From Lentzea jiangxiensis (GTDB lineage: Bacteria; Actinomycetota; Actinomycetes; Mycobacteriales; Pseudonocardiaceae): a DNA stretch of 64,000 nucleotides. The stretch is from assembly GCF_900104175.1 (NCBI RefSeq), contig NZ_FNIX01000006.1:62001-126000 (forward strand), read 5' to 3'. Positions 1 to 8,882 of this stretch are shown one piece after another. The notes beneath the pieces were generated by a model, which worked only from the letters and a program-made list of their open reading frames with translations, searched no databases and was not told where the DNA came from. The position numbers and the translations under genes were made by a program. The first letter of the stretch is position 1. Every line of letters begins with the position of its first letter.

Positions 1-489
1 TCCTGGTACACGGCGACCAGGTCCGCCTTGCCGTCGCCGTTGACGTCCCCGGCCTCCAGCTTGGACAGAGCGCCCCAGCCGTTGCCTCCCTCGCTGTGGA
101 GGTGGAAGTTCCCGGTGCCGTCGCCGTAGTAGTAACGCAGCTGGTCACCCACGACACCGACGATGTCGGCCTTGTTGTCGCCGTTGACGTCCTCGAGGTT
201 GAGGTGCTTGACGGCTTCCCAGCCGGTGCCACCCTCGCTGCCCCAGTGCAGGTTGCCGCTGCCGTCACCGTAGAAGTACCGCAGCTTCCCGCCGGCCTCG
301 GCGATCAGGTCGCCCTTGCCGTCGCCGTTCACGTCACCCATCGCGATCTCGCCGAGACCGCCCCAGCCGACGCCACCTTCACTGCCCCAGTGCAGGTTCC
401 CGGATCCGTCGCCGAAGTAGTAGCGCAACTTGTCCTGGTGCACGGCGAAGAGGTCTCCCTTGCCGTCACCGGTGATGTCGGCGTTGCCG
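1..489 (-). repeat. VCBS repeat cassette, copy 1 (paired with 1064-1797)
   Basis: This segment encodes repeats of about 49 residues, each with an NGDGK-type calcium loop, a YYGDG segment and a HWGSEGG segment. The DNA is very similar to the repeat part of the neighbouring gene at about 1310-1797, by eye over 90 percent. The similarity stops abruptly at the junction with the catalytic domain (around 489 here and 1797 there). That pattern points to duplication or gene conversion of a tail cassette rather than of a whole gene. Confidence 0.85.
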
Positions 490-1052
490 CGGCCACCGGC
501 GTTGTCGAACCGGTAGGTGTTCCAGTTCCGCATGATGGCCAGGACCTTGGTCACGTAGGACTGGTCGGTCGCGTACACCTTGGCGATCTCGGTGAGGAAC
601 CTGTCCGGCTGCGACCGGTACGGCAGGGCGTGGGCGTAGCTCGCGACCGTCGAGATCATCCGGCCGTAGTCGCGGAACGAGTCCCGCATCGAGTTGTAGG
701 TGCGGAAGTACGCCGTGGCCGGGTGGCAGCCGCTCTGGTCGCACTCGGTCGTCGGGTAGGCCCGGCAGCCGACGGCGATCGGGCCGGGCAGGCCGTCCTT
801 GCACTTGATGCCGAAGTAGTTGCGGTCGTTGGCGGACAGGGTGCTGCGCCCCCAGGCGGACTCGTGGATCGCCTGCCCGGTGGTCACCGAGGCGGGCACG
901 TCGTACTCCCGCTTCACGTCCTGGGCGAGAGCGCCGGCGACGGCGATGAAGTCGTCCCGGTAGTCCTGCGCGGACAGTTCGGACGCCGTGGCCAGTGCGG
1001 GCGTGGCGACCAGACCGGCCACCGCGGCGGCGAGAACGAGGATCTTCCTCAT
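1..1052 (-). CDS. Secreted glucosaminidase with VCBS/FG-GAP repeats (partial, C-terminus beyond the window)
   Basis: The protein starts at the ATG at 1052 and runs off the left edge. A Sec signal peptide (MRKILVLAAAVAGL, then a hydrophobic stretch to about residue 26) precedes a FlgJ/GH73-like glucosaminidase domain over residues 30-180, recognisable by the IHESAWGRS segment with the likely catalytic Glu, the YFGIKCK segment, and YRSQPDRFL later. This family cleaves peptidoglycan between GlcNAc and MurNAc; wall remodelling or lysis outside the cell is the likely role. From residue about 190 the protein changes to repeats with the DxNGDGxxD calcium-binding motif, nearly the same as those in the gene just upstream (1064-2356). 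The final repeats are missing here. Family assignment is from motifs; substrate is inferred. Confidence 0.85.
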   Translation of the reverse strand, partial: MRKILVLAAAVAGLVATPALATASELSAQDYRDDFIAVAGALAQDVKREYDVPASVTTGQAIHESAWGRSTLSANDRNYFGIKCKDGLPGPIAVGCRAYPTTECDQSGCHPATAYFRTYNSMRDSFRDYGRMISTVASYAHALPYRSQPDRFLTEIAKVYATDQSYVTKVLAIMRNWNTYRFDNAGGRGNADITGDGKGDLFAVHQDKLRYYFGDGSGNLHWGSEGGVGWGGLGEIAMGDVNGDGKGDLIAEAGGKLRYFYGDGSGNLHWGSEGGTGWEAVKHLNLEDVNGDNKADIVGVVGDQLRYYYGDGTGNFHLHSEGGNGWGALSKLEAGDVNGDGKADLVAVYQ

Positions 1053-1063
1053 GGCTGGTCCCC

Positions 1064-2356
1064 TCACCCTGCGAAGCGGGTCAGGGCGCTCCAGCCGGCG
1101 CCACCCTCGTGGCCCCAGTGGAAGTTGCCCGAACCGTCGCCGTAGTAGTAGCGCAGCTTGTCACCGGCAACGGTGAGCAGGTCGCCCTTGCCGTCACCGT
1201 TCATGTCGGTCACCGCGATGTGGCCCAGGCTCCCCCAGCCGGTGCCGCCTTCGCTGCCCCAGTGGAAGTTGCCGTTGCCGTCGCCGTAGAAGTAACGGAG
1301 CTGGTCACCTGCGACGGCGATCAGGTCTGCCCTGCCGTCGCCGTTGACGTCCCCGGCCTCCAGCTTGGACAGAGCGCCCCAGCCGATGCCTCCCTCGCTG
1401 TGGAAGTGGAAGTTGCCCGTGCCATCGCCGTAGTAGTAGCGCAGTTTGTCACCCACCACGCCGACGATGTCGGCCTTGTTGTCGCCGTTGACGTCCTCGA
1501 GGTTGAGGTGCTTGACGGCCTCCCAGCCGGTGCCGCCCTCGCTGGCCCAGTGCAGGTTGCCGCTGCCGTCACCGTAGAAGTACCGCAACTTGCCGCCGGC
1601 CTCGGCGATCAGGTCACCCTTGCCGTCGCCGTTCACGTCACCCATCGCGACCTCACCGAGACCGCCCCAGCCGACGCCGCCTTCGCTGCCCCAGTGCAGG
1701 TTGCCGCTGCCGTCACCGAAGTAGTAGCGCAGCTTGTCCTGGTACACGGCGAAAAGGTCGCCCTTGCCGTCACCGGTGATGTCGGCGTTGCCGCGGCCGC
1801 TACCGCCGACGATGTTGTTGTAGCGGTAGGGCGGGTACTCGGCGGCCGTCGCGGACCAGGTGTACTCGTTGTACGTCGCGATGGGCGGGGTCTGCTCGTA
1901 GACCCAGTAGCGGGTGCGGGCCGAGTCGAGCCAGCCGCCGAACAACCGGACGTGCCCGGCCGCGCCCTCCGTGCCGGCGCCGCCCTTGATGAGGATGTCA
2001 CCGGGCAGCAGCTCGTCCTTGGTGATGCGGTGGGTCACGTTGGACCCGACGAGCGTGACCGTGCTCAGGCCCGGCTTGGAGAGGTTCCAGGCCATCGAGA
2101 CGAAGCCGGAGCAGTCGGTCCGCCAGCCGTCCCTCGCGGCGCTCATGCTGTACGGCACTCTCGCGTCCACCCACGTCTTGGCGCGGGCCATCACCTCGGC
2201 CCTGGTGATGGTCGCCATCGTCGAGAAGTCGGCCTCGGAGTAGACGACCGCGGCGTCCGGCTTGGCCGGCGCGGCGCCCGCCGAGGGGAGCAGGACGGAG
2301 GTGAAGGTGGCGGCGAGGAGAACGGCGCTGACGAAAGCCTTGTTCGTGTTGCGCAT
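1064..2356 (-). CDS. Secreted NlpC/P60-type peptidoglycan hydrolase with VCBS repeats
   Basis: The 430-aa protein begins at the ATG at 2356, preceded by a GGGGGT Shine-Dalgarno-like run; a signal peptide covers about residues 1-29, ending in AGA. Residues 45-190 look like an NlpC/P60 or CHAP-like papain fold: DCSGFVSMAW carries the catalytic Cys and GHVRLFGGW the catalytic His. Enzymes of this type cut peptide stems of peptidoglycan. Residues from about 200 to the end form five VCBS repeats with DVNGDGKGD calcium loops, probably a folded adhesion or spacer module. Only 11 bp separate its stop from the start of the next hydrolase, so the two are probably co-transcribed. The repeat tails of the two are near identical although the catalytic domains are unrelated. 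Confidence 0.88.
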   Translation of the reverse strand: MRNTNKAFVSAVLLAATFTSVLLPSAGAAPAKPDAAVVYSEADFSTMATITRAEVMARAKTWVDARVPYSMSAARDGWRTDCSGFVSMAWNLSKPGLSTVTLVGSNVTHRITKDELLPGDILIKGGAGTEGAAGHVRLFGGWLDSARTRYWVYEQTPPIATYNEYTWSATAAEYPPYRYNNIVGGSGRGNADITGDGKGDLFAVYQDKLRYYFGDGSGNLHWGSEGGVGWGGLGEVAMGDVNGDGKGDLIAEAGGKLRYFYGDGSGNLHWASEGGTGWEAVKHLNLEDVNGDNKADIVGVVGDKLRYYYGDGTGNFHFHSEGGIGWGALSKLEAGDVNGDGRADLIAVAGDQLRYFYGDGNGNFHWGSEGGTGWGSLGHIAVTDMNGDGKGDLLTVAGDKLRYYYGDGSGNFHWGHEGGAGWSALTRFAG

Positions 2357-2511
2357 TTCGATGACCCCCAGGTCGGTGTCTTCGCTGTCTTGCTGACAGG
2401 AACGACACTGCTGGGGCGATCTCCAAAAAACCTGCAACGCGTCTCCAGAAGTCCTGCAAGCGAAGCGAGCCGGGCAGAAGCCGCTCCGCGAGCGCCGGTA
2501 GAGTCGCCGGG

Positions 2512-3759
2512 GTGAACGATTCCCCCGCCCGCCTTCCCCTGCGCACCGCAGCCGCCGTGAAGCTGGGCAACCTGAGCTCCACGCTGTCGCAGAAGATGGG
2601 CCTCGGCGCCGGTGGCATGATCGGCGGCCGGGTCGCGCTGAAGCTTGACCCCCAGGCGCTGGGCCACCTCACGCAGGGCCGCAGGGTCGCCGTCGTGACG
2701 GGCACCAACGGCAAGACGACCAGCACGATGATGCTGGCGAGGGCCGTGGGGGCGCTGGGCGAGGTCGCCACGAACCACAGCGGCGCGAACATGCCCGACG
2801 GCCACGTCACGGCGCTGTCGAAGCAGCCGGACGCCCCGTACGCGGTCCTGGAGTGCGACGAGGCCTACTTCCCGGCCGTCTCGGGCGCCAGCAACCCGGC
2901 CGTCGCGGTGGTCCTGAACCTGAGCCGCGACCAGCTGGACCGCGTCGGCGAGGTCCGCACCATCGAGCGGTCGCTGCGCGACGCCATCTCCAAGCTGCGG
3001 AACTGCACGATCATCGCCAACTGCGACGACGTGATGGTGACGAGCGCGGCCTGGAACGCCGCGAAGGTCGTCTGGGTCGCCACCGGCACCGGCTGGCACC
3101 ACGACTCGGCGAGCTGCCCGCGCTGCGGCAGCCCGATCAGCTGGCAGGGCGAGCACTGGCACTGCACGGGCTGCGACCTCGCCCGCCCGCATCCGAACTG
3201 GATCACCACCGACGAGGCGATGATCACGCCGGAGCACCAGAAGCTCGAGCTGCGCCTCACGCTGCCGGGCAAGTTCAACCAGGCCAACGCCGTCATGGCG
3301 GCCGCCGCCGCGTACGCGATGGGCGTCCCCGCCGACGAGGCGGTGCGCCGTCTGCGCGGCGTCTCGAACGTGAGCGGCCGTTACCGCACGATCCAGCGCA
3401 ACGGCCGCAGCGCGCGCCTGTTGCTCAGCAAGAACCCGGCGGGCTGGAGCGAGACGCTCACGGTCGTCAAGGAGGCCCACCACCCGGCCGTCCTGGTGAT
3501 CAACGCCCAGGAGGCCGACGGCCGCGACCTGTCCTGGCTGTGGGACGTCCCGTTCGAACGCCTGCAGGGCCGCACGGTCATCGCATCCGGTGAACGCGCC
3601 ACGGACCTCGCGGTGCGTCTCACGTACGCCGAGGTCCAGCACACGATCGTGCCCGACCCCCTGAAGGCCATCGACCAGCTGCCGCAGGGGGCGGTCGAGG
3701 TCATCGCCAACTACACCGCGTTCCGCGACTTGAATGCCAGGGCTGCCGCTGATGAGTGA
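2512..3759 (+). CDS. murT: Lipid II isoglutaminyl synthase, Mur-ligase-like subunit MurT
   Basis: This 415-aa protein is a MurT-type Mur ligase homologue. The P-loop GTNGKTTSTMML lies near residue 65, an N-terminal segment resembles Mur ligases, four cysteines (CPRCG and CTGCD, residues 203-225) form the zinc ribbon inserted in MurT, and the C-terminal third matches the MurT-associated DUF1727 region. With GatD it amidates the alpha-carboxyl of D-Glu in lipid II using ATP and glutamine-derived ammonia, in the cytoplasm. It starts at GTG 2512. Its stop overlaps the start of gatD by 8 bp, which indicates translational coupling. Confidence 0.95.
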   Translation: MNDSPARLPLRTAAAVKLGNLSSTLSQKMGLGAGGMIGGRVALKLDPQALGHLTQGRRVAVVTGTNGKTTSTMMLARAVGALGEVATNHSGANMPDGHVTALSKQPDAPYAVLECDEAYFPAVSGASNPAVAVVLNLSRDQLDRVGEVRTIERSLRDAISKLRNCTIIANCDDVMVTSAAWNAAKVVWVATGTGWHHDSASCPRCGSPISWQGEHWHCTGCDLARPHPNWITTDEAMITPEHQKLELRLTLPGKFNQANAVMAAAAAYAMGVPADEAVRRLRGVSNVSGRYRTIQRNGRSARLLLSKNPAGWSETLTVVKEAHHPAVLVINAQEADGRDLSWLWDVPFERLQGRTVIASGERATDLAVRLTYAEVQHTIVPDPLKAIDQLPQGAVEVIANYTAFRDLNARAAADE

Positions 3760-4459
3760 GTCGACTGTCCAGATCGCGCTCGTGCTGCCGGATCTCCTCG
3801 GCACGTACGGGGACTTCGGCAACGCCGTGGTCCTCGAGAAGCGCATGACGTGGCGCGGGATCAAAGCCGAGATCGTGCCGATCAACTACGGCCAGCCGGT
3901 GCCGGACTCGTGCGACATCTACGTCGTCGGAGGCGGTGAGGACACCGCGCAGACGCTGGCGGTCAAGCACCTGCGCGAGCACCCCGGCCTGCAGCGCGCC
4001 GTCACGAAGAACGCCGTGGTGCTGGGCGTCTGCGCCGGCATCCAGATCTTCGGCGAGAGCTTCACCCGTGCCGACAACGTCACCCACCCCGGCATGGGCC
4101 TGATCGACTCGACCTCCCACGCCGGCGGCAGCCGCGCGATCGGCGAGGTCGTCGCCGAGCCCGCCGACGGCCTGTTCGCGGGTCCGCTGACCGGGTTCGA
4201 GAACCACCAGGGCCGCACGGTGCTGGGTCCGGCCGCGCGTCCGCTGGCGCACGTCAAGGTCGGCACGGGCAACGACGGCAGCGTCGAAGGCGCTGTTCAG
4301 GGCCGGATCGTGTGCACGTACCTGCACGGGCCGGTGCTGCCGCGCAACCCGGCGCTCGCGGACATGCTGATCGAGTGGGCGACCGGGACCAAGGTCGCGC
4401 CGATCGACCTGCCGGCCGTCACCGCCATGCGGGCTGAACGGGTCCGGGCAGCTTCTTAA
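3752..4459 (+). CDS. gatD: Lipid II isoglutaminyl synthase, glutamine amidotransferase subunit GatD
   Basis: A 235-aa CobB/CobQ-like class I glutaminase. LGVCAGIQIFG holds the nucleophilic Cys and CTYLHGPVLPRNP holds the His near the C-terminus. It releases ammonia for MurT, and the pair makes D-iso-Gln in the peptidoglycan stem. I chose the ATG at 3752 because it overlaps the murT stop and the protein then begins directly with the conserved core. Its last 41 bp overlap, tail to tail, the TetR gene on the other strand. Confidence 0.95.
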   Translation: MSESTVQIALVLPDLLGTYGDFGNAVVLEKRMTWRGIKAEIVPINYGQPVPDSCDIYVVGGGEDTAQTLAVKHLREHPGLQRAVTKNAVVLGVCAGIQIFGESFTRADNVTHPGMGLIDSTSHAGGSRAIGEVVAEPADGLFAGPLTGFENHQGRTVLGPAARPLAHVKVGTGNDGSVEGAVQGRIVCTYLHGPVLPRNPALADMLIEWATGTKVAPIDLPAVTAMRAERVRAAS

Positions 4460-5048
4460 AGCGATCGGCCACCCCGGGCCAGATCACCGCCATCACGTAG
4501 TCGGTCGCGAGCGCGGGTCCCACCGAGGGCCTGCGCTCGCACCACACCGCGAGCCGTTCACACGCGCCGACGACGATCTCCGCGAAGGCCTCCGCCTCCA
4601 GCGGGTCGATCTGCGGCGCGAACGACACCAGCACGGACCCGATCATGTCCGTCTGCTGCTGCCGGATCCCCTCGACCTCCTCCTGCGCCGACGGCACCGC
4701 GATCGCCGCCTCCTGCCGCAGCAGGGCCCAGGACCGCTGGTGCTCGACGATGAACTCGAAGAACGCCCGCAGCCCGAGCCGCAGGAACTCCTCCGGCCCC
4801 GCCGCGCCCGCGATGGCCGCCGCCGTCTTCTCGCGCAACTCCGTGCGCGCACGGTGGATGCAGCCGATGAGCAGGCCTTCCTTCGAGCCGAAGTACTCGT
4901 AGAGCATCGGCTTCGAGACGCCGACGCGTTCGGCGATCTCGTCCATCGACGTGGCCAGATACCCCTGCTCGGCGAAGATCTCCTCGGCGACGGTGAGCAT
5001 CTGCGCCATGCGCTGGGCCTTGGGCATGCGGCGGCGCGGAGCAGTCAC
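4419..5048 (-). CDS. TetR-family regulator, probable repressor of the adjacent monooxygenase
   Basis: A 209-aa TetR regulator starting with GTG at 5048. The helix-turn-helix covers about residues 30-55 (TSMDEIAERVGVSKPMLYEYFGSK). The C-terminal ligand-binding half has no recognisable specificity. It is divergent from the Baeyer-Villiger monooxygenase gene, and the 74 bp between the two starts contain nested inverted repeats (5072-5098), the standard arrangement for a repressor controlling itself and its neighbour. Confidence 0.9.
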   Translation of the reverse strand: MTAPRRRMPKAQRMAQMLTVAEEIFAEQGYLATSMDEIAERVGVSKPMLYEYFGSKEGLLIGCIHRARTELREKTAAAIAGAAGPEEFLRLGLRAFFEFIVEHQRSWALLRQEAAIAVPSAQEEVEGIRQQQTDMIGSVLVSFAPQIDPLEAEAFAEIVVGACERLAVWCERRPSVGPALATDYVMAVIWPGVADRFKKLPGPVQPAWR

Positions 5049-5071
5049 GAACGGAGTCTACCGCTCGTAAC

Positions 5072-5098
5072 TTACTTCGAGTAACCTACTGCGAAGTA
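5072..5098. promoter_or_regulatory. Putative TetR operator in the TetR/monooxygenase divergent promoter
   Basis: TTACTTCGAGTAA at 5072-5084 is an inverted repeat (TTACT/AGTAA around TCG). TACTTCG at 5073-5079 also pairs with CGAAGTA at 5092-5098, and CTACTGCGAAGTAG at 5087-5100 is a further imperfect palindrome. These overlapping dyads lie between the two divergent start codons. Binding by the adjacent TetR is inferred from position. Confidence 0.7.
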
Positions 5099-5122
5099 GC
5101 CACCGCGAGCGGAGGGAACCCC

Positions 5123-6610
5123 ATGCACCGAGAGACGAAGGTCCTCGTCATCGGCACCGGCTTCTCCGGCCTGGGCATGGCCGTCGAGCTGAAGCGCCGC
5201 GGCGAGCACGACTTCGTGGTTCTCGAGAAGGCCGCCGACCTCGGTGGCACGTGGAGGGACAACTCCTACCCCGGCTGCGCGTGCGACGTGCCGTCGCACA
5301 TGTACTCGTTCTCGTTCGAGATGAACCCGAAGTGGTCGCGGATGTTCGCGCAGCAGGGCGAGATCTTCGACTACCTGCGGCGGGTGGCCGAGAAGTACCG
5401 GCTGCGGCCGCACATCCGCTTCGGCAGCAAGGTCTCCGGCGCGCGGTGGGACGACGAGGCCAAGCACTGGAACGTCACGACCGAACAGGGCGACACGTAC
5501 ACGGCGAAGGCGCTGGTCGCCGGCGTCGGCGCGTTGCACATCCCGAACATCCCCGAACTGCCGGGCATCGAGAACTTCGCCGGCAAGACGTTCCACAGCG
5601 CGCAGTGGGACCACGACCACGACCTCACCGGCAAGCGCGTGGCCGTCATCGGCACCGGCGCGTCCGCGATCCAGTTCGTCCCGGAGATCGCGGGACAGGT
5701 CGGGTCGATGAAGATCTTCCAGCGCACGCCGCCGTGGATCATGCCCAAGGCCGACCGCGAGATCAGCGGCTGGGAGCAGAAGCTGTTCCGCGCCCTGCCC
5801 GTCACCCAACGGCTCTACCGCAACTTCGTCTACTGGATGCGCGAGTCGTCCGCGCTGGGCTTCGCGGTGAACCCGAAGATCATGCAGTTCGCGCAGGGCA
5901 TCGCGTTGCGGCACCTGAAGAAGCAGGTGCCCGACCCCGCTCTGCGCGAGAAGCTGAAGCCCGACTACACGATGGGCTGCAAGCGCGTGCTCATCTCCAA
6001 CGACTTCTACCCGGCGCTCGGCTACCCCAACGTCGACCTGGTGACCGACAAGGTCTCCGAGGTCCGCGAGAACTCCATCGTGGACAGCGCGGGCGTCGAG
6101 CACGAGGTCGACGTCATCATCTACGGCACCGGTTTCCACGTCGTCGACTCGTTCGACTACCTGGACATCCAGGGCAAGAACGGCGTCGACCTCGCGAAGA
6201 AGTGGCGCCAGGAGGGGATCGAGACCTACTACGGCATCACGGTCTCGGGTTTCCCCAACCTGTTCTTCCTGCTGGGCCCCAACACGGGACTCGGGCACAA
6301 CTCGGTCGTGTTCATGATCGAGTCGCAGATCCGGTACGTCTCGCAGTGCCTCCGGCTCCTCGACCGGCACCGCGCAGCGGAGCTGGACGTGCGGTTGGAG
6401 GCCCAGCAGGAGTTCAACTCGGAGATCCAGCGCAAGCTCAGCAAGGGCGTCTGGACCCAGGGCGGCTGCAAGAGCTGGTACCTCGACGCGCAGGGCGTGA
6501 ACCGCACCGTGTGGCCGGGCTTCACCTGGCGGTACTGGATGCGGACCAAGCGCGTGCGCGCCGAGGACTACGTGCTGACCGCCGCCAGGAAGGCTACGGC
6601 CGCACGATGA
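5123..6610 (+). CDS. Flavin-dependent Baeyer-Villiger-type monooxygenase
   Basis: A 495-aa FAD/NADPH monooxygenase. The FAD Rossmann motif GTGFSGLG is at about residues 11-18, the Baeyer-Villiger fingerprint FAGKTFHSAQWD at about 152-163, and the NADPH Rossmann motif GTGASAIQ at about 178-185; the ATG motif (YGTGFH) is near 335. Such enzymes insert oxygen next to a ketone or oxidise heteroatoms; the natural substrate cannot be told from sequence. It is divergent from a TetR repressor with a shared operator, so it is probably substrate-inducible. Its 3' end overlaps the convergent dehydrogenase gene by 17 bp. Confidence 0.92.
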   Translation: MHRETKVLVIGTGFSGLGMAVELKRRGEHDFVVLEKAADLGGTWRDNSYPGCACDVPSHMYSFSFEMNPKWSRMFAQQGEIFDYLRRVAEKYRLRPHIRFGSKVSGARWDDEAKHWNVTTEQGDTYTAKALVAGVGALHIPNIPELPGIENFAGKTFHSAQWDHDHDLTGKRVAVIGTGASAIQFVPEIAGQVGSMKIFQRTPPWIMPKADREISGWEQKLFRALPVTQRLYRNFVYWMRESSALGFAVNPKIMQFAQGIALRHLKKQVPDPALREKLKPDYTMGCKRVLISNDFYPALGYPNVDLVTDKVSEVRENSIVDSAGVEHEVDVIIYGTGFHVVDSFDYLDIQGKNGVDLAKKWRQEGIETYYGITVSGFPNLFFLLGPNTGLGHNSVVFMIESQIRYVSQCLRLLDRHRAAELDVRLEAQQEFNSEIQRKLSKGVWTQGGCKSWYLDAQGVNRTVWPGFTWRYWMRTKRVRAEDYVLTAARKATAAR

Positions 6611-7628
6611 CCTTGAGGGCGGTCCGCTCGTCCATCGCCCGGTAGCCCTGGGCGACGTCGTCGAGCGAGACCGTCCTGTCGAAGACGGGACCGGGGTCGA
6701 TCCGGCCGGCCAGCACGTCGGCCAGCAGCTCCGGCAGGTACGCCCGCACGGGCGCGATGCCGCCACCGATGGCGATGTTGCGCCCGAAGAGCTTGCCCAG
6801 CGGCAGCCCCGGCATCTCGTGCGGCACGCCGACGTAGCCGATCCTGCCGCCGTCGCGCACCACGCCCATCGCGGTCTCCCACGACTGCTCGGTGCCGACG
6901 CACTCCAGCACCGCCGACGCGCCGAGGCCGCCGGTCATCTCCTTGACCCGCTCGACCGCGGCCTCGCCGCGTTCGGCGACCTGGTCCGTGGCACCGAAGA
7001 GCTTCGCGATCTTGGCGCGGTCCTCGTGGCGGCCCAGCGCGATGATCCGCTCGGCGCCGAGCCGCTTGGCCGCGAGCACGCCGCACAGCCCGACCGCGCC
7101 GTCCCCGACGACCGCGACGGTGCTGCCGGGACCCGCACCCGCGCCGAGGGCGGCGTGGTGACCGGTGCCCATGACGTCGCTCAGGCTGAGGAACGCGGGC
7201 AGCAGCTCCTGCGGCGCGTCCGCGGGCACCCGGACGAGCGTGCCGTCCGCCTGCGGCACCCTCACGGCCTCGCCCTGCCCGCCGTCGCTGCCCTTGCCGC
7301 CCCAGAACCCGCCGTTGCGGCACGACGTCTGCAGCCCGGCCTGGCAGTACGCGCACGTGCCGTCGCTCCACACGAACGGCGCGATGACGCGGTCGCCCAC
7401 GTTGACGGACCGGACCGCGCTGCCGACCTCCTCGACGATGCCGAGGAACTCGTGCCCGATGCGCTGTCCCGCCTCGCGCTTGGCCACACCCCGGTACGCC
7501 CACAGGTCGCTGCCGCAGATGCACGCGAGCTCGACCCGGACGACGACGTCGGCGGGCTCCTGGACCGCCGCGTCCGGCACCTCCTCGACGCGGATGTCTC
7601 GGGTGCCGTAGATCGTCGTAGCCCGCAC
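6594..7628 (-). CDS. Zinc-dependent medium-chain alcohol dehydrogenase
   Basis: A 344-aa MDR-family dehydrogenase starting at GTG 7628, with GGAGG seven bases upstream. ACICGSDLW (catalytic zinc Cys), GHEFLG (zinc His-Glu) and the cysteines around CAYCQAG are present; the NAD(P) Rossmann motif GDGAVGLCG lies near residue 170. It oxidises an alcohol or reduces an aldehyde or ketone of unknown identity. It converges on the monooxygenase with a 17-bp overlap, which does not require a functional link. Confidence 0.9.
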   Translation of the reverse strand: MRATTIYGTRDIRVEEVPDAAVQEPADVVVRVELACICGSDLWAYRGVAKREAGQRIGHEFLGIVEEVGSAVRSVNVGDRVIAPFVWSDGTCAYCQAGLQTSCRNGGFWGGKGSDGGQGEAVRVPQADGTLVRVPADAPQELLPAFLSLSDVMGTGHHAALGAGAGPGSTVAVVGDGAVGLCGVLAAKRLGAERIIALGRHEDRAKIAKLFGATDQVAERGEAAVERVKEMTGGLGASAVLECVGTEQSWETAMGVVRDGGRIGYVGVPHEMPGLPLGKLFGRNIAIGGGIAPVRAYLPELLADVLAGRIDPGPVFDRTVSLDDVAQGYRAMDERTALKVIVRP

Positions 7629-7739
7629 CGGGCGCCTCCTCTGATTCGTCGTACAACCCCCTGCATCGTGCTCCTGCCGCGGGCTTCACGCCGAATCGAG
7701 ACGCTGTGGAATTGGTTACGCGTGCCTACCATCGGAACC

Positions 7740-8882
7740 GTGCTGATCAACGCCGAAGGTCTCGTACGAGCGCGCGGTGTCCGTTACGCGACGGCATCCC
7801 GGTTCGCAAAGCCCGAGCCGCACGAGTGGGACGGCGTGGTCGACGCCGGCGAACGCGGTCCCGCGTGCCCGCAGCCGCCCTCGGCGCTCGCGGCGCTGGT
7901 CGGCAACTCGGTCGAGGGCCTGGCGTTCGACGAGCACTGCCACGTGCTGAGCGTGACGGCTCCCGCCGGCGCCTCCGGGTTGCCGGTGATGGTCTGGTTC
8001 CACGGCGGCGCGTACGTGACGGGCAGCGGTGAGTCGGTCAAGTACGACTGCGACCTGCTGGCGTCGGAGGGCGTCGTGGTCGTCCGCGTCAGCTACCGGC
8101 TCGGCGTCTTCGGGTACCTGCGGGACAACCTGGGACTGCTCGACCAGCTCACCGCGCTGCGGTGGGTGCGGGACAACATCGCCGCGTTCGGCGGCGACCC
8201 GGCGAACGTGACGGCGTTCGGCCAGTCCGCGGGCGCCGACTCCGTGTACGCGCTGATGCTCACCGACACGGAGGGCCTGTTCCACCGGGCGGTCCTGCAG
8301 AGCGCGCCGCTGGGCACCCGCGGTCCCGAGCGGGCCGAGATGACGGCCGCGCTGCGGTCGTCGGTCTCCGTGGACGCCTCCACACCCGCCGACGACGTGC
8401 TCGTGGCGCAGATCGCCGTCGTCGCCGAGGTGGGGCCCCGGTTCGGTCCGTCCGGCGCCATGCCGTTCGCCCCGGAGCTCGGCGAGGTCGACCTGGCCGC
8501 GGCGGCGTCCCGCGTCGAGCTGCTCGTCGGGCACACCGCGGACGACGGCAGCCCCTACGTGCCGAGCCGCGAGCACTGGGAGGTGGTGACGGAGCTGATC
8601 TTCGCGGGGCCCGCGCGGCAGCTCGCCCGGGACTGGGAGGCGGCGGGCGGTCAGGTCGCCACCTACAGGTTCCAGTGGGCGCCACCGGGCGCTCCGCTGG
8701 GCGCGTGCCACTGCATGGAGCTGCCGTTCCTGTTCGACCCGGCCGGCTGGTCGGGCGCGGGCATGCTGGCCGGGCACGAACCGGACGTCGGGCTGGCGAA
8801 GACCGTTCGGGGGCTGTGGGCCGGCTTCGCGCGGAACGGGATGGACGCCCTGCCGTCGAGGTCGCTTGAATTCGACGCGTGA
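7740..8882 (+). CDS. Type B carboxylesterase family hydrolase
   Basis: An alpha/beta hydrolase of about 380 aa related to carboxylesterase type B but shorter than the usual 480-550 aa. WFHGGAYVTGS forms the oxyanion hole, FGQSAGADS contains the nucleophilic Ser, and CHCMELPF near the C-terminus carries the likely catalytic His. I prefer GTG 7740 because a GGAA lies just upstream and homology starts at LINAEGLV; GTG 7722 is the alternative. The stop overlaps the following methyltransferase start by 4 bp (GTGA), so the two are co-translated. Confidence 0.85.
   Translation: MLINAEGLVRARGVRYATASRFAKPEPHEWDGVVDAGERGPACPQPPSALAALVGNSVEGLAFDEHCHVLSVTAPAGASGLPVMVWFHGGAYVTGSGESVKYDCDLLASEGVVVVRVSYRLGVFGYLRDNLGLLDQLTALRWVRDNIAAFGGDPANVTAFGQSAGADSVYALMLTDTEGLFHRAVLQSAPLGTRGPERAEMTAALRSSVSVDASTPADDVLVAQIAVVAEVGPRFGPSGAMPFAPELGEVDLAAAASRVELLVGHTADDGSPYVPSREHWEVVTELIFAGPARQLARDWEAAGGQVATYRFQWAPPGAPLGACHCMELPFLFDPAGWSGAGMLAGHEPDVGLAKTVRGLWAGFARNGMDALPSRSLEFDA

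Noticed and set aside
1-1797. Regular repeats resembling a CRISPR or minisatellite
   Set aside because: They code in frame for VCBS/FG-GAP repeats with calcium loops inside two open genes.
995-2515. Long open frame on the plus strand opposite the repeat genes
   Set aside because: It is a low-complexity Val/Ala shadow of the repetitive GC-rich genes on the minus strand; similar long shadow frames occur at 41299-43365 and elsewhere.
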